Source: an uncultured Planococcus sp.
Lineage (GTDB): Bacteria > Bacillota > Bacilli > Bacillales_A > Planococcaceae
Direction of reading: 5' to 3'
NCBI GenBank assembly: GCA_947493585.1
Contig: CANLRI010000001.1
Coordinates: 806,001-870,000, forward strand
Length of the DNA stretch: 64,000 nt
Positions 8,717 through 18,674 of this stretch are shown here, one piece after another. The notes beneath the pieces were generated by a model. The model worked only from the letters and a program-made list of their open reading frames with translations. It ran no database searches and was not told the DNA's origin. Within the stretch, counting starts at the first letter, position 1, and each line of letters begins with the position of its first letter. A program made the translations under genes and the position numbers.

Positions 8717-10176
8717 AAAGTGTCACCGTCATCACTGAGCCCAAAGTCTTCGCGTCGAGACGCCGCAGCTAGAAGTGCGAAGAATGCGAGCCCGAAAATA
8801 TCAGATTCCCATAGGTTGTAGACAAGCCCCATGAAATACGCGCCGAGCAAGATGCTGGCAGTCAGTGAATACAGATAGCTTTCTTTATGCTTCTTCGCAT
8901 AACGCCACAGCATCGTTAACAAGAAGACGGCAAAGGCGATGACGCCGAGTACACCGGTTTGGACGATGATTTGGATGTATTGATTATCCGAGTAGAACTT
9001 GTGGCCGATTTCGTATTCATCGTAAATTGGCGACCCGTTCGAGAGGGTGGTGGAGTCGCCGAATGTGGCAAATCCGGTTCCGATGATTGGATGGTCTTTG
9101 AAAACTTCAAAACCAGTTTTGACGATGAACAAACGGCCGGAACTTTGGCTGCCGGTGACCGTGTCTTCACTGAACGTGCTGCCGATGCGGTCACGGAAAC
9201 CGGACTCGCCGCCGACATCGAATTGCTGAATGTTGGTAACTTTTTCAGAACCGATATCGGTGCTTTCAATGAAGTCGGTGAGCAGATTAAGCGGCAGTAC
9301 CACAAGGACGAGAGCAATCGCCGTGTATTTGACGAAGTCGATGAGCACATTCATTTTTCGCGTCATAATCAAGAAGGCGATGGCAGCAATCAAGAACCCG
9401 CCCCATGTGCCGCGTGAGTATGTTAATACGAGAATGCCGACCAATAGGACATTCAAGATATCCATATAACGCGGATTGAATTCCTTCAATTTATTCTTCG
9501 CATAATAGAAGGCGATGAACGCGAACATCAAGTAAATGCCGAGTACGTTTGGGTTGCCGAGCATGCCATAAATGCGCACACGGTTTTTCGCTGATAGCGC
9601 CATGGCTTCCCATGATTCCGGCAAGAACATATTGCGTATGGACAGTTTTTCAGTGATCGCTTGAATGATAACCAAAATCGCCGTCCAGATGAAAATCCAC
9701 ACGAGGTTGACGAGGTCTTTTCGCGTGATCCCAAGGCGATAGACGATGTAATACACCAAGTAAAAGAGCAGGAACTGGCGTAAAGTCATCGCAATCAATA
9801 CAGGGCTGATGCCTGTAATCAATGCGGATATCGAACCGATCGCTAGAAAAGCGAAATAGGCATACTCAAAATTCTTGAAATGGAATAGTTTGCCGATGGT
9901 CTTGCGGTTCATCCAGAAGACCTGGAACAGCGCACCGAATACGAGCGCTTCGGTTAAATAGCTGAGGCCCGGATTGTATTGCGTGATGAATTCGCGCACC
10001 GGAATATAGACGAACAGCAACAGGATGCCGTGTTTTGGATTGATGAACGCATAAGCGAACAACACGAGCGTCAGTGCATAGCCGATGATGGCGAGTTCTG
10101 TGTAACCAATTAGCATGATGGCGATCAAGGCGATAAGCCAAAACCATTTTTCGTTATCGTTCTTAAAAAAGTTCAT
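8713..10176 (-). CDS. O-antigen ligase / polymerase family membrane protein
   Basis: About 487 residues with ten or more membrane segments. A Wzy_C (O-antigen ligase-like) core is indicated by LTYSRGTWGG and, after a large hydrophilic loop, SDNQYIQIIVQTG. Such proteins polymerise or transfer lipid-linked glycans on the outer face of the membrane. The start was placed at the ATG whose complement ends at 10176, preceded by TTTGGAGGATATT, rather than an in-frame ATG 18 bases upstream with no ribosome-binding site. It lies between the PIG-L and GNAT genes in a four-gene operon. No glycosyltransferase is present in the cluster, so the glycan is probably assembled by enzymes encoded elsewhere. Confidence 0.85.
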   Translation of the reverse strand: MNFFKNDNEKWFWLIALIAIMLIGYTELAIIGYALTLVLFAYAFINPKHGILLLFVYIPVREFITQYNPGLSYLTEALVFGALFQVFWMNRKTIGKLFHFKNFEYAYFAFLAIGSISALITGISPVLIAMTLRQFLLFYLVYYIVYRLGITRKDLVNLVWIFIWTAILVIIQAITEKLSIRNMFLPESWEAMALSAKNRVRIYGMLGNPNVLGIYLMFAFIAFYYAKNKLKEFNPRYMDILNVLLVGILVLTYSRGTWGGFLIAAIAFLIMTRKMNVLIDFVKYTAIALVLVVLPLNLLTDFIESTDIGSEKVTNIQQFDVGGESGFRDRIGSTFSEDTVTGSQSSGRLFIVKTGFEVFKDHPIIGTGFATFGDSTTLSNGSPIYDEYEIGHKFYSDNQYIQIIVQTGVLGVIAFAVFLLTMLWRYAKKHKESYLYSLTASILLGAYFMGLVYNLWESDIFGLAFFALLAAASRREDFGLSDDGDTL

Positions 10177-10200
10177 AATATCCTCCAAATGCATTTATAA

Positions 10201-11079
10201 TTAGCGGCTTTGATAAATCGCCCTTTTCAACTTCAAATTCTTAAAGATGGCCCACCATAAAGTGACGGTGCGGTTCGCTTGCTTAAAATGTTTTTCGTAC
10301 TGGCGGTCTTGCGTCTTCAAATGATCGGCCGCCTTGATAAATTGCTGCGGTGTGTTTTCGATGAAGGTTTCTACGTAGCGTGCGTGTGCATCGTTTGTCT
10401 GTGCAGCTTTGACTTCAGCAAGTGCCAAAAATCCATCGAATGCAATGACTTGGCTTTTGAATGCTTCGGTCGCCCGTTGTTTAAGCGGGAATTGATCGGT
10501 AATGTCCATAATACAATTGATCGCTTCCGGCGGTACAGGGCAATTGATCTCATATTCACGGACGACTTTTGGCTGATGGGACGTGTGCTTTAAGGCATCA
10601 GCCACCAAGTGGGCGCTGTACACGTGATCTGGATGGGCATCAATTAAGCTGGTCGTATAGACAGTATCAGGGCGAATCTCGTCGATCAGCTCCCCGAAGC
10701 GTTCACTCGAAGCGACATGCTTGATCTCGCTGTCGGGATAATCCAGATAACGGACATCGGTAAAGCCAAGTAAGTCTTGGATTGACCGCAACTCTTGTTT
10801 GCGGGTTTCGGCCAAAGCATCGGCTTCAACTGGCGCAGCATTGCTGTTTTTGCCATCGGTGATGATGGCGATGGTGACTTGTGCGCTGGCATCGGCATAA
10901 CGGCGGATCGTTCCGCCGAGCCCAATTGTTTCATCGTCGATATGAGGTGCAAATACCAACACGCGATCTGCTGGTTCCAGAGGAGTGAGCGGTTTATTCG
11001 CTTTGTAAAAACGTTTTAAGGACGCTTTGATGGCCGGGTTCAGCACCGGTGCAGCGTTTTTCATTAATGCTTGTTTCAT
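10201..11079 (-). CDS. PIG-L family deacetylase
   Basis: A 292-residue LmbE/PIG-L-like enzyme. The zinc motif PHIDDE is near residue 50 (usual form HPDDE) and the second His motif DAHPDH near residue 148. Family members remove N-acetyl groups from N-acetylglucosamine-containing glycans or lipid-linked sugars. There is no signal peptide, so it acts in the cytoplasm. AAGGAG precedes the ATG. It lies between a flippase gene and a ligase gene, so a lipid-linked glycan precursor is the likely substrate. The isoleucine in the zinc motif in place of proline is a mild deviation. Confidence 0.85.
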   Translation of the reverse strand: MKQALMKNAAPVLNPAIKASLKRFYKANKPLTPLEPADRVLVFAPHIDDETIGLGGTIRRYADASAQVTIAIITDGKNSNAAPVEADALAETRKQELRSIQDLLGFTDVRYLDYPDSEIKHVASSERFGELIDEIRPDTVYTTSLIDAHPDHVYSAHLVADALKHTSHQPKVVREYEINCPVPPEAINCIMDITDQFPLKQRATEAFKSQVIAFDGFLALAEVKAAQTNDAHARYVETFIENTPQQFIKAADHLKTQDRQYEKHFKQANRTVTLWWAIFKNLKLKRAIYQSR

Positions 11080-11094
11080 AATGCGAAAAACTCC

Positions 11095-12603
11095 TTATGA
11101 TTTTCTGAGCTTGCTGATGAGGAAGCGCGCGATTTCCGTTTTCAAGGCGAGTGCCGCGATGACGTAGACAATGGCGCCGATGATCGCGGTCAAGCCGAAG
11201 CGGATATAGATGTGAAGATCTTCGAGTATTCCGGAAGCGAGCCATAAGGCTAATAGCATCGCAGCGGTCGCTGCAAAAATCTTGGCTGCGTCTTTCGCGA
11301 TGAAGCGCGAGTTGAGCTTGCCTTGCGTCCGGTTAAAGACGACCCAGTTAAGCGCAAAATAGACGAGCGCCATGACGGACGAAGCAAGTGGAATCGCTAA
11401 ATACGAATCAAGAATGGCGATGAACAGGAAGTTCAAAGCGACATTGAGCGCGATGGAGAATAAGGAAATGCGCAAGATGACATGGCCTTGTTTTCTTGAA
11501 TAGAAGGCCTTGTTCAAGATGTTCTGCAAACTGAAGAATAATACCGATCCCATATACAGATAGCCCACGCTTGCAGTGGCTGCCGTTGCGTCCGCTGTGA
11601 AGGCGCCGCGTTCGTAGACGAGCGTGATGAGATCTTGCATCAGCCACATCATTCCCGCTACAGCTGGCAGTAAAACCAGAAGAGTCAGCATGAGTCCGTA
11701 TTCGATGCCTTGCTTGAAACTTTTTTCATTAGCATTCGCAATCGCTTTCGATAAGATCGGGAAGATGATCGTTCCGATCGTCACGCCGATGATCGCTTGC
11801 GGGAAGTGGACGATATTTTTTGCATAGTTGAGATAAGTGATTGCGGAATCGCTAAATGTCCCTGCGAAAATATTGTCAATCGTCAAATTGACTTGGCCGA
11901 CCATAACTGTGATGGCGACGGGCACGAAAATGATCGAAAAAGGCTTGATTTCCTCCCAATCGAGTTTCCCAATCACTTTATGGCTGCCTTTAGGGACGAA
12001 CCAGAAGCGCTTGACGATATACGATATGAGTGCACCCGCAAGGTATCCGAAAGCGAGCGAGTATGCGCCGATTTCATCTGCGAACAAGATGGCGCCGAGA
12101 ATGGTGCTGCCGATCACGATGATTTGTGAGATGACCGATAGAGAGAATTTGCTTTCCGCATCGAGGTAAGCCTCATATACCGAGTTAAAAGATACAAGGA
12201 AAACGGCGATAAAGAAAACGATCGACAAGCCGACACTCAACTCGATTGCTTTAGCCGAAAGTTCCGGAAATAGCATCGGAAGCAGAAGTGGCGATACCAA
12301 AACGCCGATGACAGAGACCGCAAAGCCGAGAACCATCGTTCCCCGGATGACCTGCGAGAAATGATGATGGCCTTTACCATCTGCATTTGCATGGATAAAA
12401 CTTGGCACGAAAGCGTTCTTCATGCCAGTGGTGAAAAATAAAATGAACATATTCGGCAAGGTGAATGCAGCGAAATACGCAGCTGATTGATAGGAATCCC
12501 CAAATTGATAGGCAATCACCATATCTCGGAGAAGTCCGGAAACTTTTAAAAACAGCGACGCAATGACAAACAAAATGCCGGTAATAGCGAGTTTTCTGCC
12601 CAA
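11095..12603 (-). CDS. MurJ/Wzx-type lipid-linked oligosaccharide flippase
   Basis: A 502-residue polytopic protein, about 14 membrane segments, of the MVF/MurJ branch (ASLFLKVSGLLRDMVIAY near the N-terminus, NTAFYS-like NKAFYSRKQ in the second half). It is expected to flip a lipid-linked glycan from inside to outside. It is the first gene of the operon and starts at TTG with AGGA 8 bases upstream; a TAG lies just upstream in frame, so no longer product is possible. MurJ itself is an alternative to a dedicated polysaccharide flippase, but the operon partners favour glycopolymer export. Confidence 0.85.
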   Translation of the reverse strand: MGRKLAITGILFVIASLFLKVSGLLRDMVIAYQFGDSYQSAAYFAAFTLPNMFILFFTTGMKNAFVPSFIHANADGKGHHHFSQVIRGTMVLGFAVSVIGVLVSPLLLPMLFPELSAKAIELSVGLSIVFFIAVFLVSFNSVYEAYLDAESKFSLSVISQIIVIGSTILGAILFADEIGAYSLAFGYLAGALISYIVKRFWFVPKGSHKVIGKLDWEEIKPFSIIFVPVAITVMVGQVNLTIDNIFAGTFSDSAITYLNYAKNIVHFPQAIIGVTIGTIIFPILSKAIANANEKSFKQGIEYGLMLTLLVLLPAVAGMMWLMQDLITLVYERGAFTADATAATASVGYLYMGSVLFFSLQNILNKAFYSRKQGHVILRISLFSIALNVALNFLFIAILDSYLAIPLASSVMALVYFALNWVVFNRTQGKLNSRFIAKDAAKIFAATAAMLLALWLASGILEDLHIYIRFGLTAIIGAIVYVIAALALKTEIARFLISKLRKS

Positions 12604-12901
12604 AACAAAATCCTACTTTCTTCAAATGGTTAAGCGGTAAAACAAAACCAAATTCTTTCCTTATATATAGGAGCAATAATCTCCCAATTCCATTTTCCTA
12701 TCTTATCACGAAATCTCTAGTTTAGACGTCTTTCGGGCGATTATGTTGCGGAAAAATTCACAACTGACAAGCTTATGAGACTAATGAATTAATCAATGTG
12801 AAAAATTAGAAAAAAGCTTTCTGTTGTTCCTAATATACAGGATAAAAAAGGGAATATTATAAATAATTTGGTCAAAAATATAAGAAATTTACAAATGTTC
12901 A

Positions 12902-12933
12902 ATAAAGCGTTTACATATGTTTAGTATACTAAA
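12902..12933 (+). promoter_or_regulatory. cre-like site followed by a 14-bp palindrome before the nuclease gene
   Basis: ATAAAGCGTTTACA (12902-12915) fits the cre consensus except for its first two bases. TTTAGTATACTAAA (12920-12933) is a perfect palindrome that contains a TATACT -10 candidate, so it may be an operator. The rest of the 12604-12970 gap is AT-rich and must also hold the promoter of the divergent flippase operon, which I could not place. Confidence 0.4.
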
Positions 12934-12970
12934 TCGGTATAACAATAAATTATCAGAGGAGTGAAGGTTT

Positions 12971-15900
12971 GTGACAAAAAGCGCGTTCAGCAAGATCTTT
13001 TTGAGTCTCCTATTGGCTTTATCAGCTGCCCTGCCATATATGGCGACAGCCGAAGCAGCAGAAACCATTTCAGTTGCAGAAGCCATTGAAAACAATACAG
13101 GAACGGCAACGGTGAAAGGGTTTATCGTTGGGACCGCAACTAGCGGCACCAATTATGATCAGGAAGCTCCCTTTACTTCAGCAACCAACCTAGGAATGGC
13201 GGATTCACCGGATGAAACAGATCCAGCAAAAATTTTGCCAGTTCAATTGCCAACAGGATCGACTCGTGCCGGATTGAACCTAGTCGACAATCCGAGCAAC
13301 TTCAAAGCAGAAGTAACAATCACTGGCACACTTGGAGCTTACTTCTCAGTTCCTGGCCTACGTTCTGCTAATGCTTTCACAATTCTCTCTGAAGGCGAAG
13401 CACCACCGACCGCCACGCCTGTAGACAATGTCCAGGAAGCACGTGACTCAGCAGGAGAATTGATTTCCGTTGAAGCAACTGTGACAACTGAAACAGGTTT
13501 CTGGGGCGGTAACGCTTTCTACGTACAAGATGAAACAGCAGGCATTTATGTTTATACATCTAGCGCCACTGTAACGACAGGCGATATCGTCCGTCTGGAA
13601 GGCACCGTGTCTGAATACGGCGGCGAGCTTCAATTGCAGCCGAATACAGTAGAAGTCGTGTCTTCTGGAAACGAATTGCCGGAAGTACAGACAATTTCGC
13701 CAGCAGGCGTCAATGAAGAGACTCAAGGCGAACGCATTTCAATCGAACGCGTTGAAATCACGAACTTGAAAGCCGTTAATAATTTTGGGACGTTTGAGTT
13801 CACGGCAGTTGCGGAAAATGGCGAACAAGTCGTCGTCCGCAATGACAACCGCAATGGCTTGACGTTCGAGGACTTCACGAAACAATACAAAGAAGGCGAC
13901 TTGATCTATCTTTCAGGCATCGCTTCGAAATACAACGATACGTACCAAGTGAAAACGCTCGGCTTCGACAGCTTCGAGCTCGTCAACAAGCCGGCTGTGT
14001 ATACAGATATCTTCCCGGGCGTCGTCTCGGAAGGAACTGAAGTCACGCTTGCAAGCGGCTTGGACAACGCAACGATTCATTACACTTTAGACGGTTCAGA
14101 GCCAACAACGGACAGCGCAGTTTATTCTGAGCCAATTGTCCTGACACAAGATACTATGATCAAAGCGATCGCAGTAACAAGCGAAACATCGGAAGTATTT
14201 TCATTTGATTACACGGTCCTGAAATCAGAGGACTTAAAAATCCGCGACATTCAAGGACAAGGCCATTATTCGAAATATGAAGATGTGGCTGTCAATGAAG
14301 TAACGGGTGTCATCACGCATTTCTATAACGGCGCAAACTTTGTTATCCAAGATACAGAAGGCGACGGCGACTGGAAAACTTCAGAAGCAATCATCGTCAA
14401 CCGTTCATCTGCATCCAGCAGCTTTGCAGTTGGGGATGTGGTAACAGTCGCAGGAACAGTCGAAGAATGGTTCTATAAAGGCTATTCCGACATGCGCGAC
14501 AACGATCTACCAGTCACACGCATCCGTTCGACGGACGTGGTGAAATCAGGAACAGCGGAACTGCCTGAACCAATCGTCATCGGTGAAGATGTGTTCCCAC
14601 CAACGCAAAACATCGACAATGACGGCCTGACGGAATTCCAGCCGGAAGAAGACGGCATTGATTTCTGGGAGTCACTAGAATTGATGCGTGTCAGCGTAGC
14701 TGATGCACAAATCGTCGGACCGCAAAACTACGGCGAAGTGTTTGTCGTATCGAAAAATGCGACAAACAACGAGTTCCACAAGCAAGACGGAATTCTTCTT
14801 GAAGAAGACGATTTCAACCCGGAGCGTATCACCGTCACAACAGGTGAAGATGTTATCGCGAAAGCGGGCGACACATTCGCTGAAGCGCCAGTCGGTGTTC
14901 TTGGCTACGGATTCGGCAACTACCAAATCTGGACAGAAACTGATGAATTGCCAGAAATCGTAGACGGCGGAGTACAGCCGGAACAGACATGGATCGAAAA
15001 TGCAGAAGATAAATTGACCGTTGCAGCTTATAATGTTGAAAACTTCTCTGCAGACCCAAGCCACACATCGGATGAAAAAGCACAACGCATCGCGGAATCG
15101 TTTGTGAATGACTTGAATTCACCAGATGTTATCTCGATGATCGAAGTCCAAGACAGCGACGGGCCGATTGCTTCTGGAAACTCCGATGCGACCGCTTCTT
15201 ATGAGCGACTCATCGAAGACATCCAAGCTGCAGGCGGGCCTGAATACGCTTGGACAGACATCGCACCGGAATACAACCAAGACGGCGGACAGCCAGGCGG
15301 TAACATCCGCGTTGGTTTCTTGTACAACCCGGACCGCGTTGAGTTGTCTGAAGGCACAAAAGGAACAGCGACACAGAACAACTCGTGGACACCGGAAGGC
15401 GACCTTGAATTTAACCCTGGACGCGTTCAGCCAATTGCAATGCCAAACACACGCAAGCCACTAGCGGCACAATTTGAATTCCAAGGCGAAGAAATTGTCG
15501 TTGTCGCAGCGCACTTGAACTCCAAAGGCGGGGACCAAGGCTTGTTCGGACAAAACCAGCCGCCGCAATTCACTTCTGAAATCGAACGCATTGAATTGGC
15601 GAGAGCCATCAACGGATTCATTGCAGAAGGCCTGGAAATCAATCCGGATCTCAATGTCGTCGTTACTGGCGATATGAACGATTTCGAATTCACGCCAGCA
15701 CTTAAAGCACTAGAAGGCGATATCTTGACGAACAAAGTTAACGATGTTCCGGAAGAAGACCGTTTCTCTTATTACTACCAAGGCAATTCCCAAGTACTCG
15801 ATCACTTATTGGTGACGAACAACTTGGCGGACAACACAGAACTTGATATGGTTCACATCAACTCGATGTTCATGGAAGAACACGGGCGCGCATCGGATCA

Positions 15901-16474
15901 TGATCCACTACTTGCACAAATCACTTTCGACAAACCGCAAGTGCCTGGTGAACAGGAAGCGGATCCGGATTTCTCAGGTTTTTCAGCAGTAGTTGAAGCT
16001 GGAGAATTTGATGAAGACGGTACCCTTGATATCACATTTACGGAAGGCACAATCGATGAATTGCTTGAAAGCGGCAAAGCTTTGCTAATCCAACTGGACG
16101 ATGCCAGTTTGAGATTCACACCAGCCAATTTGCAACAGCTGGCACAATCAGCTGGAGATGGCATGACGCTTGCACTTGAAGCTGGAGATGATGCTCAAGT
16201 CAACAACCGCCCTACCATGACAGGCCAGCTCGATATCGCTGTGCTGGATGCGGAAGGCGAACAACTTAACCTGAAATTCACAGAAGCTGTAGAATTGAGT
16301 TTCGAAACGGATCCGGGCATCAAAGTCCAGTTTGGTGCACGTGAAGACGCTAAAGGTAAATGGAAAATCATCCAAGGCAGCAAAAACGGTTCGACTTTCA
16401 CATTGGAAGTTAACGAACTCGGCCATTACACAGTCGTCACGAACAAAGGGCAATTGGTGAAAAACAGAAGATAA
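12971..16474 (+). CDS. Large secreted endonuclease/exonuclease/phosphatase-family nuclease
   Basis: A 1167-residue exported protein with signal peptide ~1-30 (TAEA-AE). In order: a DUF6359-like domain (~30-145), OB-fold-like nucleic-acid-binding modules (~150-340), a chitobiase-type beta domain (~345-410, HYTLDGSEPTTDS), another OB-like section, then the EEP nuclease domain (~680-975) with VAAYNVENF, MIEVQD, VVTGDMND and ASDHDPLL, and a C-terminal beta domain (~990-1160). This matches YhcR/ExeM-type extracellular nucleases that degrade environmental DNA or RNA. The GTG start is preceded by GAGGAGTGAAGG. No LPXTG motif or CWB2 repeats are present, so it is probably released or held by its last domain. 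It complements the surface 5'-nucleotidase. Confidence 0.9.
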   Translation: MTKSAFSKIFLSLLLALSAALPYMATAEAAETISVAEAIENNTGTATVKGFIVGTATSGTNYDQEAPFTSATNLGMADSPDETDPAKILPVQLPTGSTRAGLNLVDNPSNFKAEVTITGTLGAYFSVPGLRSANAFTILSEGEAPPTATPVDNVQEARDSAGELISVEATVTTETGFWGGNAFYVQDETAGIYVYTSSATVTTGDIVRLEGTVSEYGGELQLQPNTVEVVSSGNELPEVQTISPAGVNEETQGERISIERVEITNLKAVNNFGTFEFTAVAENGEQVVVRNDNRNGLTFEDFTKQYKEGDLIYLSGIASKYNDTYQVKTLGFDSFELVNKPAVYTDIFPGVVSEGTEVTLASGLDNATIHYTLDGSEPTTDSAVYSEPIVLTQDTMIKAIAVTSETSEVFSFDYTVLKSEDLKIRDIQGQGHYSKYEDVAVNEVTGVITHFYNGANFVIQDTEGDGDWKTSEAIIVNRSSASSSFAVGDVVTVAGTVEEWFYKGYSDMRDNDLPVTRIRSTDVVKSGTAELPEPIVIGEDVFPPTQNIDNDGLTEFQPEEDGIDFWESLELMRVSVADAQIVGPQNYGEVFVVSKNATNNEFHKQDGILLEEDDFNPERITVTTGEDVIAKAGDTFAEAPVGVLGYGFGNYQIWTETDELPEIVDGGVQPEQTWIENAEDKLTVAAYNVENFSADPSHTSDEKAQRIAESFVNDLNSPDVISMIEVQDSDGPIASGNSDATASYERLIEDIQAAGGPEYAWTDIAPEYNQDGGQPGGNIRVGFLYNPDRVELSEGTKGTATQNNSWTPEGDLEFNPGRVQPIAMPNTRKPLAAQFEFQGEEIVVVAAHLNSKGGDQGLFGQNQPPQFTSEIERIELARAINGFIAEGLEINPDLNVVVTGDMNDFEFTPALKALEGDILTNKVNDVPEEDRFSYYYQGNSQVLDHLLVTNNLADNTELDMVHINSMFMEEHGRASDHDPLLAQITFDKPQVPGEQEADPDFSGFSAVVEAGEFDEDGTLDITFTEGTIDELLESGKALLIQLDDASLRFTPANLQQLAQSAGDGMTLALEAGDDAQVNNRPTMTGQLDIAVLDAEGEQLNLKFTEAVELSFETDPGIKVQFGAREDAKGKWKIIQGSKNGSTFTLEVNELGHYTVVTNKGQLVKNRR

Positions 16475-16513
16475 GCAAAAAGCTGGGGAAGCATTCATTC
16501 CTCAGCTTTTTGC
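16475..16513 (+). terminator. Terminator of the nuclease gene
   Basis: GCAAAAAGCTGGGGAA pairs with TTCCTCAGCTTTTTGC (one G-T), immediately after the stop codon. Confidence 0.85.
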
Positions 16514-16600
16514 TATTCTCAGCAACCGAATGAATTGCCATTTTAATAAAAATATCGATTAAGGCGATGTCCCTTCGTCATTCCTTTTTCAATTCCCGCT

Positions 16601-16609
16601 TGCTATAAT
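16601..16609 (+). promoter_or_regulatory. Extended -10 promoter of the lipoprotein protease gene
   Basis: TGCTATAAT is an extended -10 element 31 bases before the start codon. The -35 region (TTCCTT) is weak, as is usual for TGn promoters. Confidence 0.6.
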
Positions 16610-16640
16610 GAATTCACATTAACGGAAGCGGGTTGAGACT

Positions 16641-17753
16641 ATGGAAAAACGGATGATGCAATGGCTGATGGTTTTCCTGACAGCGATGATCCTCGCGGCT
16701 TGTGGAAGCACAGAGACAGAGGCGCCGCCAGAAACCGAAACAGAGCAGACGGATTCACCGGTCGATACGGCCGCTCAGGAAAAAGCCGTGATGACTGCGA
16801 ATGCCAAGACGCATGTCTACACGATCTATACCGATTTCGAGCAAGGGTCCGGCTTTTTATTCAATAACAAGGGCGATATTTTGACGAACGCCCATGTCGT
16901 GCGAGATGCCACGTTTATCTCGCTCGTCAATAGCGATGGCCAGGAGTTCGCCGGAAAAGTCATCGGCATGTCGCTCGATGAGGATTTGGCGCTTGTCCGT
17001 GTTGAAGACCTCGCAGGAAAAGAGCCACTTGACCAGGAAATGCAACCGGTCGATATCGGCACACCGGTTATCGCCATCGGCAGCCCTGAGAACGCAGCGA
17101 ATACTGCGACTGAAGGGGAAATCACCGACACCGGCGTCGATTTCTCGGAAGTCTTTGTCTATACGGACCTCTATGAAATGAATGCCTTGATCAAGCAGGG
17201 CTCAAGCGGCGGGCCGTTACTCGATGCAAGCACCGGCCGCGTGCTCGGCATCAATTCGGTCATGCTTGAAGACAATCCCGAAATCGGCTATGCAATCCCG
17301 CTTTATTTGAAAAAGGAAATGTTGGATAGCTGGGCGAACAACCCAGATCCGCTTCCTGAATCGCAATTGGTGGAACCATCCGTGAAGGATGCGTATTTTG
17401 AAGAAGCGCTATTATCGAGTTTTATCGAAGCCTATTACGACTTGCTGCCGTATTCGATGAATGACGAGGAGCTAAATTATTATTCTTCCTATTTAGTACC
17501 AGGAAGCCAGGCGGTTGAAGCGGTCGACAGTGTCATACAGGAGTATTCCGAAGAGGGCCGCGTATTCGATTCAGTCGTGCCGGAAGTCAGTTCTGTGGAA
17601 ATTGAGGGCGACCGCGCATACGTCGAAGCCGGCGCTGTATTCAATTACCACGAAGCAAACGGCGAGACCGGAACGATCGACCACCGGCGACTCTACACCG
17701 TCGTGATTGATGAGTACGGGGATTATCAGATTGAATATGTGGAAGAACGATAA
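16641..17753 (+). CDS. Trypsin-like (S1C) serine protease lipoprotein
   Basis: A 370-residue lipoprotein; the lipobox LAAC puts Cys near residue 21, followed by an acidic Thr-rich linker. The chymotrypsin-fold domain shows the catalytic triad in TNAHVV (His), DEDLALV (Asp) and GSSGGPLL (Ser). It lacks the PDZ domain of HtrA. Instead the C-terminal ~130 residues form a separate alpha/beta domain (FIEAYYDLLPYS onward) resembling the NTF2-like tail of TcaA or YvyE-type wall proteins. It should act outside the membrane in protein quality control or stress sensing. It is monocistronic between two terminators. Confidence 0.85.
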   Translation: MEKRMMQWLMVFLTAMILAACGSTETEAPPETETEQTDSPVDTAAQEKAVMTANAKTHVYTIYTDFEQGSGFLFNNKGDILTNAHVVRDATFISLVNSDGQEFAGKVIGMSLDEDLALVRVEDLAGKEPLDQEMQPVDIGTPVIAIGSPENAANTATEGEITDTGVDFSEVFVYTDLYEMNALIKQGSSGGPLLDASTGRVLGINSVMLEDNPEIGYAIPLYLKKEMLDSWANNPDPLPESQLVEPSVKDAYFEEALLSSFIEAYYDLLPYSMNDEELNYYSSYLVPGSQAVEAVDSVIQEYSEEGRVFDSVVPEVSSVEIEGDRAYVEAGAVFNYHEANGETGTIDHRRLYTVVIDEYGDYQIEYVEER

Positions 17754-17780
17754 AGGGCCTTCTGTTGAAGGCTCTTTTTT
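17754..17780 (+). terminator. Terminator of the S1C protease gene
   Basis: AGGGCCTTC-TGTT-GAAGGCTCT followed by six T residues. Confidence 0.9.
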
Positions 17781-17967
17781 GAAATTGAAAAATGTTAATT
17801 GAACAGCCTTTGATGCAGCGTTTATATATATAAGGAAAAGACTTCGCCTTCTGGACTTCGGTAGTTCTAGTGAAGTTAGAATTACATGGATTGATGTATA
17901 CTTGGAGAAAAGCTTGAATCAGAAATAGCCTGCAGTGAAGCCGATTTATACGGAACGAGGGAAAATT

Positions 17968-18558
17968 ATGGGGATGGATTATCGCTGGGAAGCCATTGAT
18001 GCTCTTGAAGTAGAGGAAAAGTACGCAGAAGCATTAACGCTGATGGTTATCGAATGGGAAAAGCATCCTGAAGATCTGAAAGTGGTCATCCGGTTAGGAT
18101 TTCTTTGTTGGTATTTGATCGTGGAAGCGGGTGTACTTGGAGGTGATGGACTGGATGCGCACGGCATCATTGAATGCGAAAAATTATTTTCTGAACTTGT
18201 TCATTTCGGACAGGCAACATTTCCAGACGATCGGGAATTTTTATGGACGTTTGGTTATATGATTTCTCTATTTCCCGAGTTTTTTGATTTGTCCGCTCTG
18301 ATAGCTTCTGGTAACTACGGAGAAGATCCATATGAGGCTGGGAACAAAATGATTGAAAAGGCTCATATATTGCATCCCGAGGATGAAATTATCCAATTGA
18401 TTTATCTTTACAATAGCCCTGGGCTCATGAAATCACAAGAATACAAGGAATTATGTGAAGAGGTAGCGGTACAGTTGCCATTTAAATTTCAAGGCAAGGG
18501 TGAAATGCAGCAATATTTTAAGGTAGTCTTGAACCGGACAAATTTTGACTCTGACTGA
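17968..18558 (+). CDS. Hypothetical protein, helical, possibly tetratricopeptide-like
   Basis: A 196-residue cytoplasmic protein that I cannot assign. It is mostly helical, rich in Glu, Leu and aromatic residues, with two segments that look like TPR helices (YAEALTLMVIEWEKHPED and MIEKAHILHPEDE). No membrane segment or catalytic motif was seen. The ATG at 17968 follows GAGGGAAAATT; a GTG at 17935 in the same frame has no ribosome-binding site. Solitary helical proteins like this are often immunity proteins of polymorphic toxins, but no toxin gene is nearby, so this is only a possibility. Confidence 0.65.
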   Translation: MGMDYRWEAIDALEVEEKYAEALTLMVIEWEKHPEDLKVVIRLGFLCWYLIVEAGVLGGDGLDAHGIIECEKLFSELVHFGQATFPDDREFLWTFGYMISLFPEFFDLSALIASGNYGEDPYEAGNKMIEKAHILHPEDEIIQLIYLYNSPGLMKSQEYKELCEEVAVQLPFKFQGKGEMQQYFKVVLNRTNFDSD

Positions 18559-18674
18559 ACCGGTTGCCTATACTCAAGCTTGAGCTCGCCATTCCAACTA
18601 AGCAGTCGAACAAAAGTAGATGAAAATTGTAAAGACACTTACTTACACATTCTAAATTTCAATGAACTCTAAAA

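Noticed and set aside
8959..9417. 152-codon plus-strand ORF over the ligase gene
   Set aside because: Antisense shadow of a polytopic membrane protein gene.
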